DNA of 64,000 nucleotides from positions 27,121 through 91,120 of the forward strand of contig CAJUTJ010000093.1 in the NCBI GenBank assembly GCA_910589655.1, given 5' to 3'. Source of the DNA: an uncultured Acetatifactor sp. (GTDB lineage: Bacteria > Bacillota > Clostridia > Lachnospirales > Lachnospiraceae). The notes under the pieces are model-generated. The model searched no databases, had not been told where the DNA came from, and saw only the letters and a program-made list of their open reading frames with translations. How positions within the stretch are numbered: position 1 is the stretch's first letter; every line of letters starts with the position of its first letter. Both the position numbers and the translations under genes were made by a program. Shown piece after piece: positions 18,388-27,258 of this stretch.

Positions 18388-19644
18388 TCAGCGTGAAAGC
18401 TTCTTGATCCTGTACTGTTTGATAAAGCTCTCCAGAGCAGGCACCAATACCACCGCTACCCAGCCCGCACTGAATCCGTTATTATACAAATTCAGCCCGC
18501 CGTATATCTGGGCGGTACACATAGCTACGGCAGAATGCAGAATTCCTGCCAGAATCCCTGCAGGAATGCCGAACTGTCCCGCTATGGGCGATAAGCCAAT
18601 CCCGAAGATAGCCGCCAGCTGTATTCCCGGCGTAGTGGGTTCATAACGGCTGACAAATGTAAACAGATAAACACCCAAAAGCACCGGCAGATAATTTTTT
18701 ACATGTGCTCCAAAGGCGGAAAATCCAAACACCATCATAATGGCTCCCACTACCGGTCCCGAAAAATCTCCCCCGATCAACAGGATATATGTGGTACAAA
18801 TAATTCCCATCAACCCCATGTTCATCATGGCGGGGCCTGCTCCGTCCATCAATATAAAGTCCGAAACGGCACGTCCGGGACGGGTGAAAATCTTCTTTAA
18901 ACCGTCAAGCTTACGGTCACTGCAGATAAATCCCACAAGAAATACCGCAAGGAAAAAAAGGAACAATCCCGCAGCCACCCCCGCCGGTCTTCCCTCTTCC
19001 CACTGCAGCACCGTTTCCGTCTGCAGTCCCAAGGATTTCAGAACGCACACAATCACAAACGCCAGAATTCCTGCCGAAAACCCTACGTTAAACAAATTGT
19101 ACCCCATGTGCATGGATGTGGTATGGGCGGAGAGCGGCGGCAGGAAAAAGCCGATAATAATCCCCAGAACCGCCGCAATGGCAGCCCGCACAATCAGGGG
19201 ATATGGCAGCAGATAATACAGCTCCGTCACAAATGGCGCAAGGCATGTACCGAAAAGAGCCGTGTATATATGCCTGCCCAATCTCACTCCGTGGGTCCGG
19301 GAATAGAGCCAGATACCGAATAAAATGGGCAGGATATTCAGAGGCGTTTTCCCCCACAACCCATATCCTGCATTGATAAACAGCGCAGCCATGGTAGGTC
19401 CCGTAAAAGGTATTTTCTCCACCATTACCAAAATTACACCTATTAATAGGATAAAAGCCGCATTTAAGAAGGCCGCTCCCCTTCCTCCCACCGTACAGAA
19501 ATCGGTAATCAAGAGGCTGTGCGACACTAATATTTTCTGCATTCCTTCCATGATATTTCCCGGACTGTCACATAAGAAAGCCGCCGCCGCAAGTACGGCA
19601 ACAGTAATAAAAGTAAGGTTTCTGGTCAGATTTTCTCTCTTCAT
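18388..19644 (-). CDS. Polytopic membrane protein, DUF1576-like
   Basis: A 418-residue integral membrane protein with about ten or more hydrophobic helices and little soluble sequence. The internal motif THTTSMHMGYNLFNVGFSAG type (here LSAHTTSMHMGYNLFNVG) and the near-repeat GGLNLYNNGFSAGWVAV suggest two homologous halves. This resembles the DUF1576 family as I recall it; no substrate is known. The start at 19644 (MKRENLTR) follows GGGGG, and a start at 19662 would read through a hairpin leader. It is divergent from the OxlT-like carrier gene. The name rests on memory of the family, so a profile search is needed. Confidence 0.7.
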   Translation of the reverse strand: MKRENLTRNLTFITVAVLAAAAFLCDSPGNIMEGMQKILVSHSLLITDFCTVGGRGAAFLNAAFILLIGVILVMVEKIPFTGPTMAALFINAGYGLWGKTPLNILPILFGIWLYSRTHGVRLGRHIYTALFGTCLAPFVTELYYLLPYPLIVRAAIAAVLGIIIGFFLPPLSAHTTSMHMGYNLFNVGFSAGILAFVIVCVLKSLGLQTETVLQWEEGRPAGVAAGLFLFFLAVFLVGFICSDRKLDGLKKIFTRPGRAVSDFILMDGAGPAMMNMGLMGIICTTYILLIGGDFSGPVVGAIMMVFGFSAFGAHVKNYLPVLLGVYLFTFVSRYEPTTPGIQLAAIFGIGLSPIAGQFGIPAGILAGILHSAVAMCTAQIYGGLNLYNNGFSAGWVAVVLVPALESFIKQYRIKKLSR

Positions 19645-19659
19645 ATTCCCCCTAACTTC

Positions 19660-19690
19660 CATATGTCCGCTTGAGCGGACACTCGAATCA
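19660..19690 (-). promoter_or_regulatory. Leader hairpin before the DUF1576-like gene
   Basis: On the minus strand GTCCGC-TCAA-GCGGAC is preceded by TTGATTCGAGT and followed by ATATGGAAGTTA, just before the GGGGG ribosome site. The same stem and flanks recur upstream of the sigma gene at 47906. Confidence 0.5.
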
Positions 19691-19833
19691 AGATTGTGAA
19701 TTGATCTTTTTCACTCCGACTCCCATATACCGCATTGACAGGCATTCAGAATCGGAAAGTGAAATGGTTTTTTTCACATGAAACATCTCTATAATTTATC
19801 TTATCATGAAGCCCTCTATCTGAAAAGGAAATC

Positions 19834-19862
19834 TTGCATTTTGCGGCAAAAAAGCGTATGAT
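19834..19862 (+). promoter_or_regulatory. Promoter of the OxlT-like carrier gene
   Basis: TTGCAT (19834-19839) and TATGAT (19857-19862) are 17 bp apart, 67 bp upstream of the start codon. Confidence 0.65.
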
Positions 19863-19928
19863 ATTTTCGATATGTAACAATGCGGCTCAGGCTTGTTACC
19901 AAATACATCAGAAATGAGGGAATATGTT

Positions 19929-21242
19929 ATGAAAGTACAAAACAAATGGATCCGTGCGGCCATTCCCGCACTGCTCCTACACTGTAGTATCGGTACGGTT
20001 TACTGCTGGTCTATTTTCAGTCAGGAAATCGCCGAACACATTGGTTTTTCCAAAAGCGCAACCGAATGGGCATTCAGCTTTGCCATCTTTTTCCTCGGCA
20101 TGTCCGCCGCTTTTCTTGGGAATGTGGTAGAAAAGGATATCCACCGCTCTTCCCTGATCGCATCCATCTGCTTTGCCGCAGGCATGGCGGGAACCGGCTT
20201 CTTTATCTGGTACGGCGGCAACCACAAGGGCAGTATCCTTGCACTCATCGGCATCTATATCTGCTATGGCTTTATTATGGGTATCGGGCTGGGAACCGGA
20301 TATCTCTCCCCTGTCAAGACCCTGATGCTGTGGTTCCAAGACCGTAAAGGTCTGGCTACCGGGCTGGCAGTTGCAGGCTTCGGCGCCGCAAAAGCGATTG
20401 CAAGCCCCATTATGCAGGCAATGCTGGATTCACTGGGCAAGGAAACCGGCATTTATAAAATGTTCTTTATTTTGGCAGGAGTATACTTTGTCATGATGTT
20501 CGCAGGCCATCTGCTTCTGGCCAAGCCCGAGGGCTGGCATGAACCCGCTTCTCAGGAAAAGGGCGCCAGAGCCATGGATGTCATCAAGACAAAGCCCGTT
20601 GTTTTCATCGGCATCTGGCTGATGTTCTATATTAACATTACTTGCGGGCTTGCACTGATCTCTCAGGAGAAGATGATCATCAAGTGTATCGGTCTTGCAG
20701 GCATGGCCGGCGTACTTGCTTCCGTGACGGCTGTCTTTAATGCCGGCGGGCGTCTGGGCTTCTCCGCTTGGGCCGACACTATGAAGGACAGAAATACGGT
20801 ATATAAGATTATGATTATCCTCTCCATTGCGGCTACAGGATTAGTCATCGTAACACAAGGTATCGCAAAAATGGGACAGCCTACAATCCTGATGGTTCTG
20901 GTGCTTATCTTGCTGTTCGTAGTAAACGCAGGTTACGGCGGCGGTTTCAGCAATGTTCCCACTCTGCTGTCCGACCATTACGGTATGCAGAATATCAGCG
21001 CCATCCATGGTATCACTCTCTCCGCATGGGCAATCGCAGGTCTCACCGGCAACCAGCTGGCAACCTTTATTGTAAACCATGTGGGCAGCTTTTCCGATAT
21101 CAGCGACGGGCATGGCGGAACCATTTCCGTAAATCCTGCGGGCTATCAGGCGGTGCTGTATGTAACCGTCGGCCTCTATGTGGTAGCTCTCCTCTGCAGT
21201 TTCTTACTTGTGGGAGGCGGTAAGAAGAAAACGGCGAAGTAG
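19929..21242 (+). CDS. MFS transporter, oxalate/formate antiporter (OxlT) type
   Basis: A 437-residue carrier with twelve predicted helices. The N-terminal AIPALLLHCSIGTVYCWSIF block and the loop motif after helix 2 are typical of the OxlT/monocarboxylate branch of the major facilitator superfamily. Such carriers exchange small mono- or dicarboxylates across the inner membrane. The real substrate cannot be read from the sequence, and no oxalate-degrading genes lie nearby. The start at 19929 (MKVQNKW) follows GAGGGA at 7 nt. A strong promoter and a strong bidirectional terminator make it a single-gene unit. Confidence 0.82.
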   Translation: MKVQNKWIRAAIPALLLHCSIGTVYCWSIFSQEIAEHIGFSKSATEWAFSFAIFFLGMSAAFLGNVVEKDIHRSSLIASICFAAGMAGTGFFIWYGGNHKGSILALIGIYICYGFIMGIGLGTGYLSPVKTLMLWFQDRKGLATGLAVAGFGAAKAIASPIMQAMLDSLGKETGIYKMFFILAGVYFVMMFAGHLLLAKPEGWHEPASQEKGARAMDVIKTKPVVFIGIWLMFYINITCGLALISQEKMIIKCIGLAGMAGVLASVTAVFNAGGRLGFSAWADTMKDRNTVYKIMIILSIAATGLVIVTQGIAKMGQPTILMVLVLILLFVVNAGYGGGFSNVPTLLSDHYGMQNISAIHGITLSAWAIAGLTGNQLATFIVNHVGSFSDISDGHGGTISVNPAGYQAVLYVTVGLYVVALLCSFLLVGGGKKKTAK

Positions 21243-21352
21243 GCTATTGTGTACTTATTATAACTTTTGGAAGCAATATTAGTGTCACTGCCTGTGACAG
21301 ACGCACATGCAGGTCAAAAGAATTACTGAAAAGCCAGACCCAATGAGGGCAT

Positions 21353-21390
21353 AAAAACAGCGGTTCCCAATCTCCGGAACCGCTGTTTTT
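21353..21390. terminator. Bidirectional terminator after the OxlT-like gene
   Basis: AAAAACAGCGGTTCC (21353-21367) pairs perfectly with GGAACCGCTGTTTTT (21376-21390). The A/T ends make it functional for both the plus-strand carrier gene and the minus-strand gene that ends at 21410. Confidence 0.9.
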
Positions 21391-21409
21391 CCTAGTTGTG
21401 CTGGTTACA

Positions 21410-23092
21410 TCATCTGCCAATCAACACCTTTTTCCCACAAAAAGCAAATCCATACTTCCGTATGCATTCTTCCGGAAATCCTTTTGCAATAAGATTTGCC
21501 TGATAGCCTTTTTCATCAATCTGCCGCAGCGCATCCTTTACCGTATCGGACAGTTCCTTCTCGTCCTCGGTCTGAACCTTAAACTCTATGATGACAGCGT
21601 GATCCCCCTGTTTTCTCCGCGGCTCCAACATTACATCATAACGTCCGAAACCGCTTTCCCTGTTGGATGTAATAATATATTTGTCTGTCAGATCCGCCAT
21701 CAGCCCCAGCACAAATCCATGGTAAAAGCGTTCCGGCTCCTTTCCGGAAGGCTTCGTGCCTGAATCAAAGCTGCTAAACATTTCTGCTGCCACACGATTC
21801 ATATAAAGATTCATTGCCTTTAGATCATCCATCAGCATCGCTTTAATAAAATCATTATAATCGTCATTACCTGAAAACCAATCCCGGATCATGTTCTCAA
21901 ACATGACATAGACTTCCTTATTGGTCAGCGCAAGTTCGTAATAAGTGCGTCCGGTTCTTTCTACAAAGTCCGTATTTACGACCTTTAAATACCCGCTGGC
22001 AAGAAGCAGGCTCCAGACGGCATTTTTCTTTGAGAGCAGCTGCTCATAAATAATCTGCTCATCTATTTCTACATTGAGTGTTTCCCCCCCTAACAAAGCT
22101 TGAAAGGTCTCCTTGACATCTATACTTCCCTCCCGTATCAGCTTTCCCACCAGACTGTTCGCGCTGGTATTTGCCCAATAAGCTCCTACTCTTTTTTCAT
22201 CCAGAAAATTAATGATAGACCAGGGATTGTAAATATCCTTTTTTTTCCCAAATGAAAACCCGTCATACCAGTCTTTTACCTGTTGTTTACGGTCGGATAA
22301 ACCAAATTCCCCCAATGCAGCAAAGACTTCTTCTTCCGTAAAACCGAAACAATCCTCATACTTTCCGGAAGTCGTTGTCACCACTTTTAAATTGTTTAAA
22401 TCGGAAAAGATGGACTCTTTGCTTACCCGAGTGATGCCCGTCATAATAGCACGTTCCAAATAGGGATTTGTTTTGAAAGTCGAGTTAAACAGGTTTCTGG
22501 TGAATCTGACCATTTCCTGCCAATAACCGTTCACATAGGCTTCCTGCATAGGTGTATCATATTCGTCTAATAAAATAAGCACCTTTTTGCCATAATAACG
22601 GGACAAATAGCCGGATAAGGCTTTTAATGTAAAGGCGGCTTCATTATCCTCCATATTAACCGATATCTGCAAAAAATCTCTTTTTTCACTATCAGTCATC
22701 ACACCGGATTCGGTCAAAAATCGAAATTGATAATACAGTTCTCTGATAATACGGCACATCTTCTTCCGCGCCTGTTCAAAGGAGGTTTCCTTTACATCTG
22801 CAAAGCTTAACGAAAGAACCGGATAGGTTCCCTGAAGCAGCCGATACTTTTCCTTTTTCCATATGGAAAGCCCCTCAAACAGATCACTCCGGCCGGCATA
22901 TTTCACGGAAAAAAATTTTTCCAGCATACTTATGTTTAATGTTTTCCCAAAACGTCTGGGGCGGGTAATCAGTGTCACACTGTCTCCGCTTTCCCACCAT
23001 TCCCGAATAAAATGCGTTTTATCAATATAAAAATATTCCGATTCCCGAATAGATTCAAAATCCTGATTTCCAATCCCCACTGTTCTTGCCAT
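21410..23092 (-). CDS. AAA-ATPase-like protein with PD-(D/E)XK nuclease domain
   Basis: A 560-residue protein of the AAA_ATPase-like/DUF1703 group that is often present in many copies in Clostridia and Bacteroidetes. The N-terminal ATPase has an atypical Walker A RPRRFGKT (44-51) and Walker B VLILLDEYDTP (about 168-178). The last 80 residues hold the nuclease-like signature GRYDVMLEP then VIIEFKV (D, ExK), with a Q-containing helix behind. The biological role of this group is unsettled; a link to mobile elements or conflict has been proposed. The start at 23092 (MARTVG) follows GGGGG at 8 nt. It stands alone between a terminator and a MITE copy. Confidence 0.85.
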   Translation of the reverse strand: MARTVGIGNQDFESIRESEYFYIDKTHFIREWWESGDSVTLITRPRRFGKTLNISMLEKFFSVKYAGRSDLFEGLSIWKKEKYRLLQGTYPVLSLSFADVKETSFEQARKKMCRIIRELYYQFRFLTESGVMTDSEKRDFLQISVNMEDNEAAFTLKALSGYLSRYYGKKVLILLDEYDTPMQEAYVNGYWQEMVRFTRNLFNSTFKTNPYLERAIMTGITRVSKESIFSDLNNLKVVTTTSGKYEDCFGFTEEEVFAALGEFGLSDRKQQVKDWYDGFSFGKKKDIYNPWSIINFLDEKRVGAYWANTSANSLVGKLIREGSIDVKETFQALLGGETLNVEIDEQIIYEQLLSKKNAVWSLLLASGYLKVVNTDFVERTGRTYYELALTNKEVYVMFENMIRDWFSGNDDYNDFIKAMLMDDLKAMNLYMNRVAAEMFSSFDSGTKPSGKEPERFYHGFVLGLMADLTDKYIITSNRESGFGRYDVMLEPRRKQGDHAVIIEFKVQTEDEKELSDTVKDALRQIDEKGYQANLIAKGFPEECIRKYGFAFCGKKVLIGR

Positions 23093-23280
23093 GCCAAACA
23101 CCCCCTGACTCTTCTGCCGCTATCTCCGGCTATTCCCTTCCTATCTATCTGCAAAAACTTCTCTCCTGCATATTCGGTTATGCATAATAGTATTTTTCAC
23201 ACTATACCGTCATTCCGTTTCCCGATAGATTATGCTTAAAATATCATACCATCCTCGGCATGTCAACTTATACCCTGACA

Positions 23281-23430
23281 CATTTTTCGTTACCATCCAC
23301 TCCGTTCACGGCACCCTATGCACAGAAATCGCAAAAACAGCGATTGCGCGTACCTCTGTCTCAGGTTCGTCACGCAAAAACAGCGTAAAAACGCCTCGCG
23401 GCGGCAACGAATGAACAGGAACCATATTTC
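23281..23430. mobile_element. MITE copy A (134 bp) with flanking 8-bp duplication
   Basis: The element spans 23289-23422. Its left end is GTTACCATCCACTC and its right end, read on the other strand, is GTTCCTGTTCATTC. The flanks are CATTTTTC (23281-23288) and CATATTTC (23423-23430), matching at 7 of 8 bases. The interior is about 80 percent identical to the copy at 58091 and has the same small hairpins (AAATCGC/GCGATT, CTCGC). It lies downstream of the Mrp-like operon and upstream of the AAA gene. The rest of 23093-23432 shows no gene. Confidence 0.8.
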
Positions 23431-23432
23431 AG

Positions 23433-25535
23433 CTAAAACCAAATAATATAAATCAAGGTCAATGCCAGCCCCCCGCAGAACATCAGCAATCCGAAGGACA
23501 GGCTGCGCTGTATGATCTTGTTATTTTCCTGAAGCTCCGCATTCCACAAGGCAAAGAGATGGACATAATCCTTGTCCGCAGGCGTCTGCCTATTCCAAGT
23601 GTGGTTGCCCACAAACTGGATTCCGTTCAAAGCCTTCCCCAAGGCGAAAGTCAGCCCGTTTCCTTCGGGAAGCTCATGGGGCAGAGGGCTGTCTCTGTAA
23701 ACCGTCTTGCGCAGCATCACCACTATCGTATCCGTAAAACTGTCCAGCGCCCTACAGAACACCGCAAAAATCACAGGCAGAATCTTTAACAGCAGCGGCC
23801 TATAGAGCAGTTCTTCCAAATCCAGCCACCGCGGCCAGAGATTCACATAACCTCCTGAGCCTTCCCCCTGTTTCCGGATCAATACTTTTCTGACGAAAAA
23901 TACGTATACCAAAATACCGATAACAATGGAAATCAATCCGCCGCTTAAGCAGCTCAGGCTGAAATACCGCACTTCATGAACCGTTCCCCCTTCCGCGGAA
24001 ACATTCAGAAATCCCTCTGCCAGCTTCGCCGCCCGCCCCATCACCCCATGAGGCATCAATCCCCAAAGAAAAAGCGCCAGCGCACTGCCTCCCAGAGCAA
24101 AGGCAGATTTTCCGTTCCAATAGTTCTTCCTCCCGTCATACTGTTTCTGCAAAACTCCATCTTGATTTTTCTCCACGAAAACTGCAATATACAGCTTTGC
24201 CATATAAGCTACCGTCAATCCGCCGGAAAATAAAAACAGCCACTCTGCCGATTTCATGGCAAGCCCCCCGCCGTACTCCACAATAGCTTCATGGAGCAGC
24301 GTCTTGCTGATGTATCCGCCAAACAAAGGGATACCTCCGATAGCCAATGCGCCTGTTAGAAAAACAGTCTTTAACAAAGGCTTCTTCCTTCCGAAACCGC
24401 GGATTTTGTTTAAATCCAGAGAACAGGTATTCTTATAAATCACCCCCGCCGCCAGAAACAGCACAAGCTTTATCAGGGAGTGGTTTACCATATGCAGCAC
24501 CGTGCCGTGTACCGCCAAAACATTTTCCTCCCCCAGCAGTCCCTGCAGGCCGATTCCCACCAGAATAAATCCGATTTGTGACATGGATGAGCATGCCAGA
24601 GTCCTTTTCAGGTCGATGGAAAACACGGCTAAGAGCGCTCCCCCCAGCATGGTAATCACTCCCAAAACAAGTATCACCTTTCCCCACAACATATCATAGA
24701 GAAATAAATTACAGCTCAAAATCAATATCCCGTATATTCCTGCCTTCGTCAAAATTCCTGACAGCAAAGCCGATGCCGGCGCCGGCGCCACGGGATGAGC
24801 CTTGGGAAGCCAGATATGCAGCGGGAACGCTCCCGCCTTGGCGCCGAATCCAAACAGCAGGCACCCTCCCGCCACATAAAGGATATTCCGGCTGCCGAAG
24901 CCTGCCGCCGCTGCCCGCAGTCCGTCTATATCCAGCGTCCCCAGATAATGATACAGCAGGAAAATTCCCATCAGCATCACAAGGCCGCCCATGACCGCCA
25001 CCGCCAGATACGTAGCCGCCGCTCTCAGAGAGGGTCTGTTTTCCTCCTGAGCCACCCACACATAGGAAGTAAAGGACATGATCTCAAAGAAGACAAAAGT
25101 GGTATATAAATCTGCGGACAGAAATACCCCCATGGTTGCACCTAATGTCCAGAGCAGAAACAGATAAAACCTGTTGACATTGTGATGCCCCTGAAAATAC
25201 TCCCCCGACAACAATGCGGCCATCATCCACATAAAAGCCGCCACACAGCCATAGAGCAGCCGGAAGCCGTCCATACAGAAATGCAGTCCGAAGCCGCAGA
25301 CTTCCGGCAAGGTATAAGACAACATTATTTCAACCGTCTCGGAAGTGTCCACATAGGACAAAAGCATCACCTTCGACCGCATATAAAACAACAGCGCCAG
25401 ATATGCCATCAGCCCCAATTCTGCCGCCATTGAAATCAACGCCGCCAGATGGCTTCTCTTACCCATAAAATATGCAAGCAGTCCCGCTGCAAAAGGAAAA
25501 AATACCAACACTGCTAAAATACTGTCAAATTCCAT
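23433..25535 (-). CDS. NuoL/MrpA-type antiporter subunit with C-terminal extension
   Basis: A 700-residue membrane protein of the proton-conducting transporter family. The key buried charges are present: Glu in TFVFFEIMSF, Lys in FGFGAKAGAFPLHIWLPKAHP, Lys in LSGILTKAGIY, Lys in NHSLIKLVLF and Lys in GGYISKTLLH. The core of about 14 helices is followed by a longer C-terminal part (about 500-700) with a soluble section and a final helix, as in HyfB or CooM-like subunits. It probably moves H+ or Na+ within the Mrp-like complex. GGAGGG precedes the ATG at 25535. It is the last gene of the operon, separated from the preceding one by a P-box repeat. Confidence 0.88.
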   Translation of the reverse strand: MEFDSILAVLVFFPFAAGLLAYFMGKRSHLAALISMAAELGLMAYLALLFYMRSKVMLLSYVDTSETVEIMLSYTLPEVCGFGLHFCMDGFRLLYGCVAAFMWMMAALLSGEYFQGHHNVNRFYLFLLWTLGATMGVFLSADLYTTFVFFEIMSFTSYVWVAQEENRPSLRAAATYLAVAVMGGLVMLMGIFLLYHYLGTLDIDGLRAAAAGFGSRNILYVAGGCLLFGFGAKAGAFPLHIWLPKAHPVAPAPASALLSGILTKAGIYGILILSCNLFLYDMLWGKVILVLGVITMLGGALLAVFSIDLKRTLACSSMSQIGFILVGIGLQGLLGEENVLAVHGTVLHMVNHSLIKLVLFLAAGVIYKNTCSLDLNKIRGFGRKKPLLKTVFLTGALAIGGIPLFGGYISKTLLHEAIVEYGGGLAMKSAEWLFLFSGGLTVAYMAKLYIAVFVEKNQDGVLQKQYDGRKNYWNGKSAFALGGSALALFLWGLMPHGVMGRAAKLAEGFLNVSAEGGTVHEVRYFSLSCLSGGLISIVIGILVYVFFVRKVLIRKQGEGSGGYVNLWPRWLDLEELLYRPLLLKILPVIFAVFCRALDSFTDTIVVMLRKTVYRDSPLPHELPEGNGLTFALGKALNGIQFVGNHTWNRQTPADKDYVHLFALWNAELQENNKIIQRSLSFGLLMFCGGLALTLIYIIWF

Positions 25536-25559
25536 ATTCAGACCCTCCTGCGCTCTTAA

Positions 25560-25690
25560 AGAGGGGTGCTTTCACATCCTCTTTCGCACATACCAATTAA
25601 TATTTGGAAGTTTACATCCAAACTTCCAAACATGCCGATGCAGTCGGCAAAAACAATCAATGAATTGGTGCAAAACCGGAAAATCGCGTT
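25560..25690 (-). repeat. P-box repeat with flanking hairpins inside the Mrp-like operon
   Basis: The P box lies at 25626-25679 (on the minus strand CGG-TTTTGCACC-AATTCATTGATT then a TGCCGAC/TC stem and CATGTTTGG). Next to it are two hairpins: TTTGGAAGTTT/AAACTTCCAAA (about 25602-25631) and AAAGAGG/CCTCTTT (about 25559-25583). It sits between two co-directional antiporter genes and so should be transcribed. Confidence 0.65.
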
Positions 25691-25732
25691 AATGGTTCTA
25701 TGATCATACCCATAAAGCTATTCCAAATATTT

Positions 25733-27205
25733 TCAGCGGATTCCGGCTATTTCCCGGAGGAACCGGATCACCGGGGCGGAATGCAGGCCAAAACAGAGCA
25801 TCACTGCCACAAAGACCGCCAAGGGCAGGAGCATCATCCAATTGGGATCCTCCACATCCGATATGCTCCCGTCATCGAACTCCTTCCCCGGAAAAAATGC
25901 CCGAACCATCATTGTCAGCATATACACCGCCGTCAGAAACGCCGAGACCAGCAAAGCCGCCACACCTCCATAGGCAAGGGGATTGCCGCTGTCCACAGCG
26001 GCCCTGCACAGATTCCATTTGCTGACAAAGCCGCACAGTCCCGGCACACCCATCAACGCAAAGGAGGCTGTTGCAAATATTACAAAAACCTTCGGCATCT
26101 TCCTTCCGAGACCGTTCAATTCATGAACATAATTCCGGCCGGTCTTATAAATTACCGCCCCCGCACAAAAGAAAGAGGTTATTTTCATAAAAGAGTGAAA
26201 CAGCATATGGGACATGGCGCCCGTCAGCCCCAGCGGAGTCATTACTGCCACGCCAAACAGGATGTAAGACAGATTGCTGACCGTGGACCACGCCAGCCTC
26301 CTTTTGATATGAGTCTCCTTCAAGGCACGACTGCATCCGTACACAATGGTAATTATCGTCAGAGCCATAACCACATTCTGCGCCCATGTCCCTCTCAGCC
26401 GCTCCGTTCCGAAGCTGAAATAAGTCACCCGCATGGCCGCGAAGGCTCCTGTATTTACCACTGCCACCGCGTGAAGCAGCGCCGTCACAGGGGTGGGAGC
26501 CACCCCCGCCTTGGGCAGCCATGACGAAAAGGGAAACAGCGCCGTCTTGACACTGAACCCGCAGAAGCAAAGCACATAGACAAACAGCAGCATATTTCTC
26601 TTATCCGCAATTTGATCCATATCCAGAACCCCTCCCATGACAAAAGAAGAGGTAGTGCCATAGGTCAAAATGAAAATCATGCCTATAAAAGCAAATGCTG
26701 CCCCACCCAGCATATAATATAAGTATGCGCGGCTGGCAAGAACCGCCTCTCTGGTCCGTGTGTGCATAATCAGAGGCAGCGTCACCATACTCAGCATCTC
26801 AAAAAAGAAATACATGGTCAGAATATTTTCCGACAAAGCGATTCCCAGTGTGATACCATACGTAATCACATAGAACAGGAAAAAAGACTTCTCGTTGCTC
26901 TCATGCTTCATATATTCAAAGGAGTACAACAGCGCCGGCGGCCAAAGAAAAGCCGCCATAGCCGCAAACAGGCTTCCCATGCCGTCCACCCGGAAGGTGA
27001 CGCTGAGATTTCCGGTAAACCGGAACACCGTAAGCGCTTCCTCCGGAGGATTATGCAGCAGCAAAAACACTAATGCAGAATCTATCAATGCACAAAGCTC
27101 TATATAAATACACATTGCCCTCCTGTTTTTAAAAGGAATCGCTGGAATCAGCGCCCCCGACAGCATGGGCAGCAATATGACAATTAACATCAGCATCTTA
27201 CTCAC
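25733..27205 (-). CDS. MrpD/NuoN-like antiporter subunit
   Basis: A 490-residue membrane protein with about 14 helices, of the same family as the neighbouring subunits. The Glu in YFFFEMLSM, Lys in GFSVKTALFPFSSWLPKAG, Lys in HSFMKITSFF and Lys in GFVSKWNLC are retained. In the segment that reads LSGIIVKSGV in its paralogue at 27259, this protein has HAVAVVNTGA, so one conserved lysine is replaced by asparagine. It may be a specialised or partly passive subunit. The start is GTG at 27205 behind GGAG at 8 nt. It lies 53 nt downstream of the preceding gene in the operon. Confidence 0.87.
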   Translation of the reverse strand: MSKMLMLIVILLPMLSGALIPAIPFKNRRAMCIYIELCALIDSALVFLLLHNPPEEALTVFRFTGNLSVTFRVDGMGSLFAAMAAFLWPPALLYSFEYMKHESNEKSFFLFYVITYGITLGIALSENILTMYFFFEMLSMVTLPLIMHTRTREAVLASRAYLYYMLGGAAFAFIGMIFILTYGTTSSFVMGGVLDMDQIADKRNMLLFVYVLCFCGFSVKTALFPFSSWLPKAGVAPTPVTALLHAVAVVNTGAFAAMRVTYFSFGTERLRGTWAQNVVMALTIITIVYGCSRALKETHIKRRLAWSTVSNLSYILFGVAVMTPLGLTGAMSHMLFHSFMKITSFFCAGAVIYKTGRNYVHELNGLGRKMPKVFVIFATASFALMGVPGLCGFVSKWNLCRAAVDSGNPLAYGGVAALLVSAFLTAVYMLTMMVRAFFPGKEFDDGSISDVEDPNWMMLLPLAVFVAVMLCFGLHSAPVIRFLREIAGIR

Positions 27206-27258
27206 GGCTTTTTCTCCTATATTTAATACATCAATTCTTATTTTGTGTTATTCCGCTC

